From: Podocnemis expansa
Lineage: Eukaryota; Chordata; Testudines; Podocnemididae
Assembly (NCBI GenBank): GCA_007922195.1
Contig: ML682067.1
Location: 7,117,160-7,181,159, forward strand
Length of the DNA: 64,000 bases
Reading direction: 5' to 3'
Below are positions 35,368 through 46,216 of this stretch, one piece after another. Position 1 is the first letter of the stretch. Each line of letters starts with the position of its first letter. The translations under genes were made by a program, and so were the position numbers. The notes below the pieces were generated by a model, which was not told the DNA's origin, did not search any database, and saw nothing but the letters and a program-made list of their open reading frames with translations.

Positions 35368-36815
35368 GTGTAAAGCAGGGGGTCTCAAACTTGTGACCCG
35401 CATGAGGCCCCTAAAGCTATTTCCTGTGGTCCTTGATGACACCATCATCATTGATATTTGTAATATTGTTGTATAAAAAGATTTCAATGGTGTGACCCTT
35501 GGGCTAAGGTACTCGTCTTCATGTGGCCCTCATGGTAATTTGAGTTTGAGACCCCTGTTTAAAGAGAGCCATGAATCTGAAAGTTCTTTGTCAGATCATA
35601 CCTGATCCTACTGGAGCACACTAGGATGGGTCTGTTTCCCCCACGTCTGGCCTATTCGTAAGTTTTGATCTTGTACTGATGAATATTACTGTATTGGGTG
35701 TAGTGACTGCTCATTTTTAGGCTATTAGGAATGTTTAGAGCAATTGTGTAAAATAGCATTTGGTCTTTGAACTTAATAAAGAAATCTATTGTTAAATTAG
35801 TATCTGTTGGGCTCCCATATTAGTGTTAATATTTTATAATATTATTAATAACAACAACATAGTGTGTTTTAATTTTTCTCCAATATTACATTAATTACAA
35901 TTGCTTCACATCTCAAAGTACTGTAAATGAGTATTATTTTGGCATGCTTAGTCACAAATTTATCAAATCCCCATTGAAATCTGGATTGAAATGAATCAAA
36001 ATTGTTCGGGCTGAAGCTATGGATCCTTTAAATGGAGTAAGATGATTCAGAACAGGGTGGTGTTCACATCTTCTGTAAGTTGCAGTATTGTGTATTGTGT
36101 CAGCGTCCTATTGCTTTTTCATGGAAGACAGTTTTAAAGCCCTTTTAACTGAAGCAGTTTAATGGACGCTTTCACTCCTGAATAACATTTTTTTCTGTGG
36201 TGATGGGCCATTAGTTCAATGCACCTCCTTTAGTTATATGGGAAGTTACTTCTTTCCATTCTCAGATCAGCAAGGAGTTCTCAGCCTCTCCAAACTGCCT
36301 GTTAGCCATCATCTACAAGTAGTGCTTTATGTTTTTGTGTAGCTTTCTCTGATAATTTCATATATGGTTTATTGTATGTTCTCTGTGGCTGCAGATCAAT
36401 CATAGATCAGATTGGGGTAAAACCTGCTGATGTCGCTGTTAAGAGACAAGGTCTCTCAACAAATAAAGTTGTACTGTACAAGCTCTGCACCTACGAGAAC
36501 TGATTTATATTTCCCATGTCATTTTTTTCCTGAAAATCTAACATAAAGAAAGAAACTAAACCAGGGCACTTTGAAGGTCTTCAATAGGCTTCTCTGTGTT
36601 GCTGATCAGTTCTGAAAAGTTGTTTCTTTTGGCATATTGCAAAGTCTTGAAAGACCTTTTAAAATCTATTTTTCACCATTATATTTCTTCATGTTACACT
36701 AGAAGTCTTGGACTGAACACCATGTAGGGTTTTTTTTGTTTTTTTTTTAATGCAAAGTCCAGCTGTTCTTGCTTGGATACTTCAGTCACACAGTGGATGA
36801 TCATATAGAATTATA
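35368..36815. other. Unassigned AT-rich DNA
   Basis: No gene. 35370-35570 contains CTCAAACTTGTGACCCGC and its inverted relative TTGAGTTTGAGACCCCTG, the ends of another diverged non-autonomous element that I could not name. Confidence 0.35.
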
Positions 36816-37020
36816 GGCTATGCCCACACTTAGGCAGTTAAATAAATGTAAGTTAAATTATTTTAATAAAATCATTATAAAATCATTAAATCAATTTAAG
36901 TTAAATCAATTTAACATGTTCCCACTAGAAACCCAAATCAAACTAGCATGTCCATGGACAGGACTCGCTAATTCAATTTAGGTGAGGAGAACCATGGGAG
37001 GTGCGGCAACATGACCCCAA

Positions 37021-37510
37021 GAATCATAGAATCATAGGGTTGGAAGGGACCCCACGAGGTCATCNNNNNNNNNNNNNNNNNNNNNNNNNNNNNNNNNNNN
37101 NNNNNNNNNNNNNNNNNNNNNNNNNNNNNNNNNNNNNNNNNNNNNNNNNNNNNNNNNNNNNNNNNNNNNNNNNNNNNNNNNNNNNNNNNNNNNNNNNNNN
37201 NNNNNNNNNNNNNNNNNNNNNNNNNNNNNNNNNNNNNNNNNNNNNNNNNNNNNNNNNNNNNNNNNNNNNNNNNNNNNNNNNNNNNNNNNNNNNNNNNNNN
37301 NNNNNNNNNNNNNNNNNNNNNNNNNNNNNNNNNNNNNNNNNNNNNNNNNNNNNNNNNNNNNNNNNNNNNNNNNNNNNNNNNNNNNNNNNNNNNNNNNNNN
37401 NNNNNNNNNNNNNNNNNNNNNNNNNNNNNNNNNNNNNNNNNNNNNNNNNNNNNNNNNNNNNNNNGGATGGATTCTTTGAGAAGCTGCTCCATGATTTTTC
37501 CAGGGATTGA
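37021..37510 (-). mobile_element. CR1 LINE fragment spanning the assembly gap
   Basis: The left piece (GGGTTGGAAGGGACCCCACG) is the CR1 3' tail. The right piece (GGATTCTTTGAGAAGCTGC, then CATGATTTTTCCAGGGATTG) matches the reverse transcriptase region. In the complete copy these two landmarks are about 1.25-1.3 kb apart, while here they are separated by about 400 Ns. So the gap is undersized or the element is internally deleted. Confidence 0.85.
37065..37464. other. Assembly gap (400 N)
   Basis: Unknown bases. The exact round length and its position inside a high-copy repeat suggest a collapsed or unbridged CR1. Apparent open frames through it are meaningless. Confidence 0.98.
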
Positions 37511-37874
37511 AAAGAAGAGCCATCTCTACAAGCAATACGTAGAGAAAGGAAAGCACCTTGGCAATGAGAAGGGCAAAAACTGATAAATCGAAATAATTGT
37601 TAAATTGAAATAACGTGTCCAAACTGTGTTATTTCAAAATAACAATATCAATTTAACCATCATTTCGATATAATAGTAGGTTTTATTATATCGCAATGAC
37701 TTTCCTTATTTTCAAATGAGGGAGCTTCTTATTTCGAAATAAGGAAATGTAGTGTGGACATGCAATCTTTTAAATCGAAAGACTAAGTGTGGACATACCC
37801 ATAGAATCATAGAATATTAGAGATGGAAGGGACCTCATGAGGTCATCTAGTTCAACTCCCCACTAAAAGCAAGA

Positions 37875-39562
37875 CTACTCCCACTGAATCATCCCAGCCA
37901 GGGTTTTATCCAACTGAGTCTTAAAATTTTCCAAAGAGGAAGAGTCCACCACTTCCCTAGACAACCCAGTCCAGTGCTTCACCACCCTCCTAGTGAGAAA
38001 GTTTTTCCTAATATCCAACGTATACCTCCCCAGCTGCAGCTTGAAACCATTGCTCCTTGTTCTGTCCTCAGTCACCACTGAGAATAGCCTAGCTCCCTCT
38101 GCTTTGGAGCACCCCTTCAAGTAGTTGAAGGTTGCTATCAAATCCCCTCTCAGTCTTCTTTTCTGCAGACTAAATAAGCCTAGTTCCTTCAGTTTCTCCT
38201 CATAAGTCATGTGCCCCATCTCCCTCATCATTCTCATTGCCCTCCTCTGTACTCCTAATTCGTCCACATCCTTTCTGTTATGGGGATCCCAAGACTGGGC
38301 ACAATATTCCAGATACAACCTCAGCATTGCTGAACAGAGGGGAATAATCACATCCCTTGGTCTACTGGCAACACTCCTACTGACACGGCTCAATATGTCA
38401 TTGGCCTTTTTGGCAACAATAGCACATTGCTGACTCATACTCAGCTTCCCATTCACCATTACCCCCAGGTCCTTTTCTATAGAGTTGCTACTTAGCTGGT
38501 CAGTCACCAGCCTGTAGCAGTATAAGAGATTTTTCCATCCAAAGTGCAGCAATTTACACTTGTCCTTGTTGAATATGAGATTTTGTCTGGCCCAATGCTC
38601 CAATTTGTCTAGGTCTCCCTGAATCCTGCTCCTACCTCCAGCATATCTACCATTCCCCCCCAGCTTGGTGACATCCACAAACTCACTGAGCATGCAATCT
38701 AGCCAGTCATCCAGATCATTAATGAAGATGTTGAACAGAACCAGCCCCAGAACTGACCTCTGAGGCACTTCACTTGTTACTGGTTGCAAACTAGACAGTG
38801 AGCCATTGATTCCTACCTGCTGAGCCCAATGATCTAGCCAGCTTCCTATCCACCTTATGGCCCATTCATTCAAGTCTTACTTTCTTAACTTCCTGACAAG
38901 AATGCTGTGGGAAACCATATCAAAGCTTTGCTAAAATTGAGGTATATCACATCAACAGCTATTCACTCATCCACAAAGCCACTCATCTCATCATAGAAAG
39001 CAATCGGGTGGGTCAGGTACGATTTGCCCTTGGTGAATCCATGCCAACTGTTCCTAATCACCCTGTTTTCCTCCAAGTGTTTCAGAAAGGATTCTTTGAG
39101 GACAATGTTCCCTCTAATTGTTCGTAGGCTGTGTGCACAAAAAATTTCTTTTGTACAAATTTTCAGACCCAGTGTCCAAATTTGTGCGCACTCCAGTGAG
39201 TGTGGTCAAACTTCTGAGTGCAGTGAAGCAAGTGTGTATGATGCAAATAATATCTTAGTTTTATTTTCATATGGTGATGTAAATGATTTTATAAATTACA
39301 CCTTATTTGAAGCATGCTACTTGAAACCACCTTAAAGTAGCATAAAAATATTAGCACTATTGAATTTTTTTTGTGCATGCTTTATTTTGTTGTGTGCGTG
39401 GGTTTCACGACCTGTGTGTGTGCACACAGATGCATAGCTTAGAAGGATCATAGTTTGAGGACCTGGTCAATGATTTTTCGAGGGATTCAGGTAAGGCTGC
39501 TTGGTCTATAGTTCCCTGGAACCTCCTTTTTCCCTTTCTTGAAGATAGGTACTATATTTTTC
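37875..39562 (-). pseudogene. CR1 ORF2 remnant (reverse transcriptase, inactive)
   Basis: The open part (37875-38873) reads from WAIRWIGSWLDHWAQQVG through VLGLVLFNIFINDLDDW, SEFVDVTKLGGN and RVSRSVASRPRDVIIPLCS to the natural stop. The catalytic FADD is now FVDV, losing the second aspartate. Upstream of 38873 the frame is broken by indels and by the insertion. Not functional. Confidence 0.9.
39103..39453. mobile_element. hAT-type element inserted in the older CR1
   Basis: The left end CAATGTTCCCTCTAA and right end TTAGAAGGATCATAG are inverted repeats with 12 of 15 matches. A perfect 8-bp duplication TTTGAGGA flanks it (39095-39102, 39454-39461), and the CR1 reads through once it is removed. 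The body contains TGTGTGCAC-like repeats and no gene. The 8-bp duplication places it in hAT, with a different terminus from the CAGGGG group. Confidence 0.82.
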
Positions 39563-39734
39563 ATCATTAAGTTATGTCATGCAGTCAGCATTTGGAAAAT
39601 CTTATCTGCATTTCTTTACAATCAGCCAATATTCTCCACATCCATGTGTTCTCATCAGAAGCCTAATGATCCATAATTAGGACAGTAATGTCACTTGGGG
39701 GAGAATAGTTTTGAAATTTAATGCACAGAACAGT

Positions 39735-39835
39735 GCAAATCATTTAGTCTCTCTGCCTCAGTTTCTGTTCATGTAAAATAGGGGGAATAATTAATAAACA
39801 TCTACCTCAGAGGGATCTTGTGAGGCTGGTAAATA
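39735..39835 (+). repeat. MIR/CORE-type SINE 3' fragment
   Basis: Contains CTCTCTGCCTCAGTTTCTG, TGTAAAATAGGGGGAATAA and CTACCTCAGAGGGATCTTGTG in the order of the conserved 3' part of MIR-like SINEs. The tRNA head is missing. Confidence 0.65.
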
Positions 39836-39859
39836 TGGATGGCTCCTTGGTGATTCAGG

Positions 39860-40055
39860 ACTGATTTACACTACACAGTTAGGTCAATGGTCATAAGGCA
39901 TCTTACAGCGACCCAGTTATGTCAATGGCTACAGTGTTCCTCTTGCCAATGTAAGTGCCTTACTATACTGACATCATAACTCCAACTCCACAAGAGGTGC
40001 AAGGCTTATGTCGGTGTAGGTCAACTTATGTTTCTAGTGTACACATATCTTTCTG
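39860..40055. repeat. Diverged palindromic miniature element
   Basis: Starts GACTGATTTACACTACACAGTT and ends ATGTTTCTAGTGTACACAT, roughly inverted. Internal AGGTCAATGGTCATAAGG and GTCGGTGTAGGTCAAC words read as decayed GTCGAC-type palindromes. No target duplication was established. Confidence 0.4.
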
Positions 40056-40756
40056 GGGACTTATTCTGTATTTTTTCTGTGCATTTCTAGTCAAATGTTT
40101 CACTCCCTACTTAGCAATGATATACACAGAGACTGCTATGATATGTTTCATTATTCCTGGCTGATAGCTTGCTTCTTCCATGCTAGTTATCTCATAACCA
40201 CCCGTCACTATGTTAGCAGCAGATCGTAGTCCGAATCTTAGCTAGGGACAGCTGGGTTTCCTCCTAACTGACAGGCCAGCCCAGTAATGTAATCCAATGG
40301 GATTCTTATAATAATAAACAATTCTGCTCAACTGGAATGAATGGTTTGCCTACTTTTCAAGGTACAGGATAGGGAGAGCAGCATGAACAATGTTGTTTTT
40401 GTTTTCTTATTTAAAACCCTGCTATGGAGTTATGTTAGGAGGAGATTAGCTAGAGGAAAGGAAGACAGGAGTTGGTGTCAAGGGTTTGAGTGTACAGCCT
40501 GACTGGGAATGGAATGTGCAGAGTGAAAACAGCCTGATGTTTCCCTGTTTGAACTGTCTACTACACCTGCTGAGTTTGCTTCAGCCTCTCTCTGGCTCCC
40601 CTCTGACAATATCTTTCCAAAAGGCCATGTGGATTAGGACAAAAGAGGAGAAATTTCCTGTTGCCTTAATAAACTAAGCTGCTGTAGTTGCTTCAGTCTT
40701 TAGTGGAGCTGAGTAACAATAGCTCATTCCCAGGTGTGTTACTTTGGACTATAATT
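40056..40756. other. Unassigned DNA
   Basis: No gene. Short frames only. Confidence 0.4.
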
Positions 40757-41081
40757 GCTGTAAACACTCACGCTATTTCAATACTTGAAAAGATAATTTG
40801 ACTTTGTTAAGTCGAATTAGTTAATTCAGCTTTAAGTCAAATTTATCAATTTGAATTAGAGAGTCTACACTAGACTACTATGTTGAATTAATGCAGGATT
40901 TATTAATTAGACATTGAGAGTGTACATTAGACCCTTAAGTCAACCTGGGGTACTAGGGTGAGCTAGGAGGGGTGCATTGTGGGAGGTGTGCCAATGTGGC
41001 ACTACAGAAGGTCCCCTCTCATCTGGCCACTCCTTTAAAAGAGGAAGTGACCTCAGCACCTTCCCCATTGTGCCTGGCAAC

Positions 41082-42330
41082 ATGGAGGCTAAGCAGGTCA
41101 TGAACCATGCTCTTCTCCAATGCTTTGCCAGGCAGCTGCGTGACACCAGCCAGCTACTGGGAAGGCTCCTTCTGCTGTGGAGCAGGCTTCTCCAGCACCC
41201 TGACCATGCAGAGGCAGATGGCAGCCTGCACCCTGCCTTGCTGCCCATGCAAGCTGCTATGCTCAGCATGGTGCGCTCCATGCCTCATTACCTCTGAGCA
41301 CACGAGTCCAGCAGCAACTGGTGGGAGCAGATCGTTCTCACTACCTGGGGCGATGACCTGTGGATGCAGAACTTTAGGATGAGCAAACATACCTTCCTCG
41401 AGATGGTCCATGAGCTCACTCCAGTTCTGCAGAGCATCTACACCCAACTACAACCTGGCCTGCCCGTAGACAAACAAATGGCCTTCACCTTCTGGAAGCT
41501 GGCAACCCTAGATTCCTAACGCTCCATGGCCAGCAGTTTGGCATAGGGAAGGCCACTGTTGGGACCGCCCTCATGAAGGTGTGCCAGGCAATCAACCAGG
41601 TCCTGCTAGCCTGTCTCATATCCCCGAGTAACCTGCACGAACTCCTCAACAGCCTTGCCGAACTTGGTTTCCCCAACTGTTCTGACATAGTGGATGCATG
41701 CCCATCCCTATCTATGCCCCAGACCACTGGGCCACAGACTATATCAACAGGAAGGGATACTACTCCATCTTCCTGCGGGCCCTCATGGGCCACCACGAGA
41801 TCTTCTGGAACATCTATGTGGACTGGCCAGAGAGGGCACACGACTCCCACATCTGCAAAACTCCGCCCCGTACAGGCTCATGCAGGTGGACACAACATCA
41901 CCCTCAGAGACATGCAGGTGCCCATCCTGATCCTGGGGGATGCCACCTACCCCTTGATGCTCTGGCGCATGAAGCCATAAACGGACCACGTGGATGCCAG
42001 AAGGGACCTCTTCAGTTAGAAGCTGAACAGCTGCCATATAGTTGTTGAGTGTGCCTTTGGCTGTCTGAAGGCACACTGGACAGCCCTCCTGACCTGCCTG
42101 CAGCTTGGTGACCACAACATCCTTCAGGTTGTCAGTGCCTGCTATTGCCTGCACAACCTCTGCAAGCTGTGGAGGTAAGGGTCCCCCGTGTCTGGGAAGC
42201 CAAGGCCAAGTAGGTCGCGGGTGACTAGGAGCAGCTCGATGACACCCTGCCCCGGACGTAGCAGGCCCAGTGGCAAGCGCTGCTCACCCAGGGCGTGCTG
42301 AAGGCCCACTTCATCAGTGAGGAGCGCTGA
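41082..42330 (+). pseudogene. HARBI1-type transposase of Harbinger C, frameshifted
   Basis: The likely start is ATG 41082 (MEAKQVMNHALLQ). The body follows in several frames: SWWEQIVLTTWGDDLWMQNF and GLPVDKQMAFTFWKLATL; then FPNCSDIVDA (first Asp) followed by a shift into IPIYAPDHWATDYINRKGYY and FWNIYVDWPERAH; then ILGDATYPLMLWRMKP (second Asp); then VVECAFGCLKAHW (Glu); and finally QWQALLTQGVLKAHFISEER before the stop at 42328. The DDE positions are recognisable, but at least three frameshifts and an in-frame stop abolish function. Confidence 0.78.
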
Positions 42331-42443
42331 GGGATGGGCCCGCCAGTAGGCTCTGTCACCATCACTGTCACCTCACCTCCAGCATGCGCCCATGTCTGGC
42401 CCCCTCCCACCCCCACCCATCCATCTCCCCCCAAACCCACACC

Positions 42444-42489
42444 AATAAAAAGCACAAGACACTGTATTGCTGTCTACAGGGTTTTTATT
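42444..42489. terminator. Facing poly(A) signals of Harbinger C
   Basis: AATAAA on + (42444-42449) serves the transposase, and AATAAA on - (42489-42484) serves the Myb-like gene. The two are only about 40 bp apart, so the convergent 3' ends nearly overlap. Confidence 0.6.
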
Positions 42490-42586
42490 TACAGGGGGGC
42501 ACTAGTGGGTGGGTGCTAAGGGGGGGATGGGTGGGGGCTAAGGGTGTCAGAGGCTATTGGGGGAGCAGGGTTTGATGGAGGGAGGG

Positions 42587-44069
42587 TCAGGTTGTGGGGC
42601 CAGGGCTAGTAGCCACTGGCAGGTGGGTCACAGGCTTACACATATCCGCTCTGTGTCCTGGGCTGTCACCAAGGAGGGTTGCTGCCAAGTGCAGGGTAGG
42701 GAGTGACAGTAACAGGCACCCTTCCAGGCACTCCAGGAACTGTGCCTGCCTCTCCAGAAGGTCTACCAGCCTCTCAAGCAGCCTGTGTTTGGCCCTCTGA
42801 AGCCCCTGCTCAACCCACCAGTGGGCATCCTCCTGCTCCTGCCGCACCACCAACCATGCCTCTGTCTGCTCAGTGATGCAGATCAGCTCCTCAGATTGCT
42901 GATCCTGAGAGCGCAGTGCCCTCCTCCTCCTCCTCCTGGTCATGGCTGGTGGTGCCCTGGGAGTGCTTCCAGGCAAGGTTGCAGGGGCTGCTAGAAAGAA
43001 ACAGAGAATGAATTGCCTCCCATTAACTAGTGCAGTGTGCAGCCTGAGAGCAGCTGCTGTCCCCTGGCCATCCCTCTGCTTTTCTGTCTCCATCCTTTGG
43101 GACAGGAACCCCTGAGCACATGCTGCCATGCTGTGCTGCCCAGGTGAGGAGTGGTGCTCATGGTTGTGGCCTGCAGGCAGCCCTGCCCTTGGGGTTTCTC
43201 CTGATGCCACATGCCAGCAGTGTCAGGAGCATGCTGCCTGGCCTTGGCGCTCCCACCTACACTCCTCCCAGCCCATATCCCCACACACCACTGCACTGCT
43301 CAGCTCTGGGACCCCCCCCGCCACATGACCCCCAGCCTCTCTCCCCATGAGAAGGCCTTTGTGCCCTCCCCAAGACCCTGCCTCTCCTTGGGTCGTGTCC
43401 CCCTGCAGTGCCTGTCCCACAGGCATGCCCAGGTCTGCCTCCAGGGAGGGAGAAAGGGAGCACTTCCTACAGGTGCTGCCAGTGTTGCGCGTGGTATCCC
43501 CTTGACTAGGTCCTCCTCATTGGCAGGGGGACCCTCCTCCTGCTCCTCCAAAGCTGGGCTCTCCGTTGGGGCAGGGATCAGCTCCAGGCTAGCTGCTGAC
43601 TCAGGGGCTGATGAGGTGGCCTCCTGCTGTCTGGTTCCTCCTCTCCTCCAGCACTACAGCCTCATCCACCATGACCTCCTCCTGGTTGTCATTGAGGAAG
43701 GGGAGCTTGGCGGACTCAGTGGTGTAGGCTGGGAGGCTGCTGCTCTCCTGCCCCAGGAAAGCATGCAGCTGGTCATAGTATCAGCAGCCACTGGTGCTGG
43801 GGGCTGCCCCTGTTTGGAGCCATTCGTCCTGGACCCTGAGGTGGGCCCTGTGCACCTCCTTAATTTTCATCCAGATCTGTTCAGTGTCTTGGTTGTGGCC
43901 CTTGGCAGCCAGGTCCCCGGAGATGGAGGCATACACCTCCCAGTTCCAGTGGCTGGCTCTCAAGTGGGGGGTGACTGCCTTGTCCTCCCCAGGTGGCTAC
44001 TAGGTCCAGGATTTCTGGGTGGCTCGAGGATGAGAACCACCTGCAGCACTGGCTGCTCTGCTCTGCCAT
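42587..44069 (-). pseudogene. Myb/SANT-like protein of Harbinger C, decayed
   Basis: Exon 1 starts near ATG 44069 (MAEQSSQCC). It carries trihelix-type traces split between frames: HPEILDLVATWG, then WEVYASISGDLAAKGHN and EQIWMKIKEVHRAHLRVQDEW. Exon 2 (42990-42587) follows a TTCTTTCTAG acceptor and encodes a basic run (TRRRRRRALR) plus a glutamine/leucine-rich coiled-coil-like segment (EEDAHWWVEQGLQ-type, LLERLVDLLERQAQFLECLEG) up to the stop. The donor equivalent to the GTAAG of A and B has lost its GT. No intact product is expected. Confidence 0.65.
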
Positions 44070-44376
44070 CTTCTCAGGCAGCAGGTCTGGGGAGCACAGT
44101 GCTATGGGATGAGTCCTGCCCTGTGATTGGCCAGGGCAGGCTCTTTCTGTGCCAGAAATCCTGGGAGGAGGGTCTGGTAGGGAAGAAGGTCTAAGGAAGG
44201 CCAATTAATTCGAATTAATGCTGGTCCCCAGCTACACTGGCTTAATTTGACTTAATAAAGTCAAATTACCCAGTAATTCAAAGTAAATGTAGGTGTTATT
44301 AAATTGAATTAAGCTTTCCTTAATTCAACTTAAGGAAAGGCTTAATTTTACTTAATAAATGCCCACTGTGGACAGG

Positions 44377-45904
44377 GAGATGCACCCCAAGGGAAAAGAG
44401 AGAAGAAAACAACCCATCAAAAATCCAGGTATGATATTTTACCAGCATGGGTTATGTTAGCACTTTGATATCCATCAGCTGCCTGCGAGTGACAGCTGCC
44501 ATAAAGCTAAAACAATCTGTGTTAGTTACAAGAAAATGACATAACCTCAATTGCTTATGAAAACCTTCTAACACTGACCTGGGAAGCTAGCTCGGCAGTT
44601 TATGGTTAAGATAGTGGACAACACCAAAAATCACAGCTGTTGGATCAGAGTTGCCCATGGTACAAGGAGTGCTTGCTGTCATATCATTTCCCATAACCTG
44701 GGGGTGGTAATCCATAATACTCTGCTTTTCAGAGCTGTCTGGACGTGGCTGAGAGCCCTTTTCTCACAATGTATATGCAATGCAGGCTCATGCTGTTCCA
44801 GCTTTGTGCAGCAATTCCAGTGGCAATGTGCCAGAATTACTGCTGTTGGAATTTGCTTGCATTGGATAAATCAGAGAAACAGAGATGTGCTGCCAATAGT
44901 TTAACCAAGCTTCCACAAGCTCCCTCATTGGAATTAGCTACCTAGAGGGCCTGTGCTTGTGGAGAAAACGGTGCAATTCTGGGGAATCCATGTATTTGTT
45001 TAAATTATTTCTCATCTCCATAGAAAGAAGCTTGGAATCCAGACATATGGTCTGGATACAAGCTTTGAATCCAGACACAACTTGGAATCCAGACATATGG
45101 TCAGATGCACTTTTGCTGCCATATTTATATATTGGCTCTTGAAAAATCAACCAAGTCTGTTTCTAGTAAAGCAGAGTGAAACCTGAAAAAGAGACTAAGG
45201 TTAAAGACTCTTTTAAAAGTGGACCTTATGGGTCTCCTCCCAGGGATGTTTTCTGGAAAGATGCCAACATTTTGGTGCAATCTGGTCCATTCCAAAAGAA
45301 AGAGCATCTTTAGTATATGTATGAGCTGCAGACTGAGGTCAGCTCTGGCAGGGATTGTTCAGCAGCCTTCAAAGAAAAGTTGCAGTTCATCATCTTTTCA
45401 GTTCTGTGGCAGAATTTTAAGCAGGGCATCCAGATACCTCCAAGGGCCCTTCTAGCACATTAGTACGGAAGAGGAAGTTCTGGCTGTTCAAGCTGTGCTT
45501 GCCTTCATCTGCAGATGTGCCTGCAAGTTATAAACAGCTTGCTCAGTTTTCTGAAAGGAGCAGAGGGAGACAGAAGTCAGAAAATATGGGGAAGATACAG
45601 TTTATGAGTATAGAAAGTCAGACAGAAGAGAGAGAAAGAAAGATGGGACAGAAAATGAAGGACGATGTAGAGTTCTAGGAAGGCAGCAAAAGAAGCACCA
45701 GCGTACAGGCAATGAGCAGAGTTCTGTCACCAACACTCATCTTGCTCCCAGTACTCTTCTAGTCACCCTAAGGCTGGGGGTCTCCTGGCTCCATTGCCAC
45801 ATATCTTTTTGTATTTAGAATGTCAGCAGAGGATAGGCAAGAACTGCCTTCCCTCAGACTTGAAGATTCACTATGCCTTGGATAAGATTAACTGTGCTTG
45901 ATAG
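44377..45904. other. Unassigned DNA
   Basis: No gene recognised apart from the short direct repeat listed. 45540-45670 is purine-rich. Confidence 0.4.
45031..45102. repeat. 22-bp direct repeat with an intermediate partial copy
   Basis: CTTGGAATCCAGACATATGG plus TC occurs at 45031-45052 and again at 45081-45102. A partial third copy (GCTTTGAATCCAGACACAA) lies between. A local tandem-like duplication. Confidence 0.85.
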
Positions 45905-46208
45905 CAAGGCCAGCTCAAGGGGTTGTGGCGCCCTAAGGCAAATTTTGATTTGGTGCCCCCCCCCATCTCATTCATGGAGGTTGAAAATGGTTTTCCAAAG
46001 TGCATAAATCCCCAGCGCCTGCCTGCAGAGCAATTTAAAGTGCACTCTGCCTACATGACTTAAGCTGCAGGTTGACTAACAGTGCCTGAGCTGCTAGGAA
46101 AGAGTTGAAAAGGTGGGAACCAGCCTGATCTTCAGGGGGGCTAGGTGCCCCTAAGAACTGTCACCTGAAGTCATGTCTGTCTCTTGCCTCACAATAGAGC
46201 TGGTCCTG
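45905..46208. mobile_element. hAT-like element with CARGRCCAGCTC ends
   Basis: The left end CAAGGCCAGCTC and right end GAGCTGGTCCTG are inverted repeats with 10 of 12 matches. Flanking octamers CTTGATAG (45897-45904) and CTTGACAG (46209-46216) match at 7 of 8. No coding capacity. Terminus and duplication length fit hAT. Confidence 0.75.
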
Positions 46209-46216
46209 CTTGACAG

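Larger units (their letters stand above)
36816..37800. mobile_element. Harbinger-like miniature element interrupted by a CR1 piece and an assembly gap
   Basis: The ends GGCTATGCCCACACT and AGTGTGGACATACCC are inverted repeats with 13 of 15 matches, flanked by ATA on both sides (36813-36815, 37801-37803). The subterminal DNA is full of ATTTCGAAAT, TTTCGATATAA and TTAAATCAATTTAA words. A CR1 fragment (37021-37510) containing the 400-N gap sits in the middle. The right ATA overlaps the ATAGAATC tail of the next CR1. Confidence 0.7.
37801..39562 (-). mobile_element. 5'-truncated older CR1 LINE
   Basis: The 3' end at 37801 carries ATAGAATCATAGAATATTAG and GGAAGGGACCTCATGAGG, a variant tail that marks a subfamily different from the copy at 31667. 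Similarity extends to about 39562 (CTTTCTTGAAGATAGGTAC), with a 351-bp foreign insertion at 39103-39453. Confidence 0.9.
40757..44376. mobile_element. PIF/Harbinger DNA transposon, copy C (older, inverted gene order)
   Basis: It holds the same tail-to-tail gene pair as A and B, but with the transposase on + and the Myb-like gene on -. Ends are AT-rich with TTAATTCGAATTAA, TTAATTCAACTTAAGG and TTTGACTTTGTTAAGTCG palindromes in place of TTTCGAAA. A left CTGTAAACACTCACGC and right GCCCACTGTGGACAG pair may be the TIRs. I found no convincing target duplication, so the ends are approximate. Both genes are more decayed than in A and B, and the sequences differ enough to indicate a separate subfamily. 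Confidence 0.72.

Noticed and set aside
36968..37622. Open frames through the Ns
   Set aside because: They consist mostly of unknown residues across the assembly gap.
43211..44194. 327-aa open frame on +
   Set aside because: Antisense to the Myb-like exons of Harbinger C. Proline/serine-rich low complexity without motifs.
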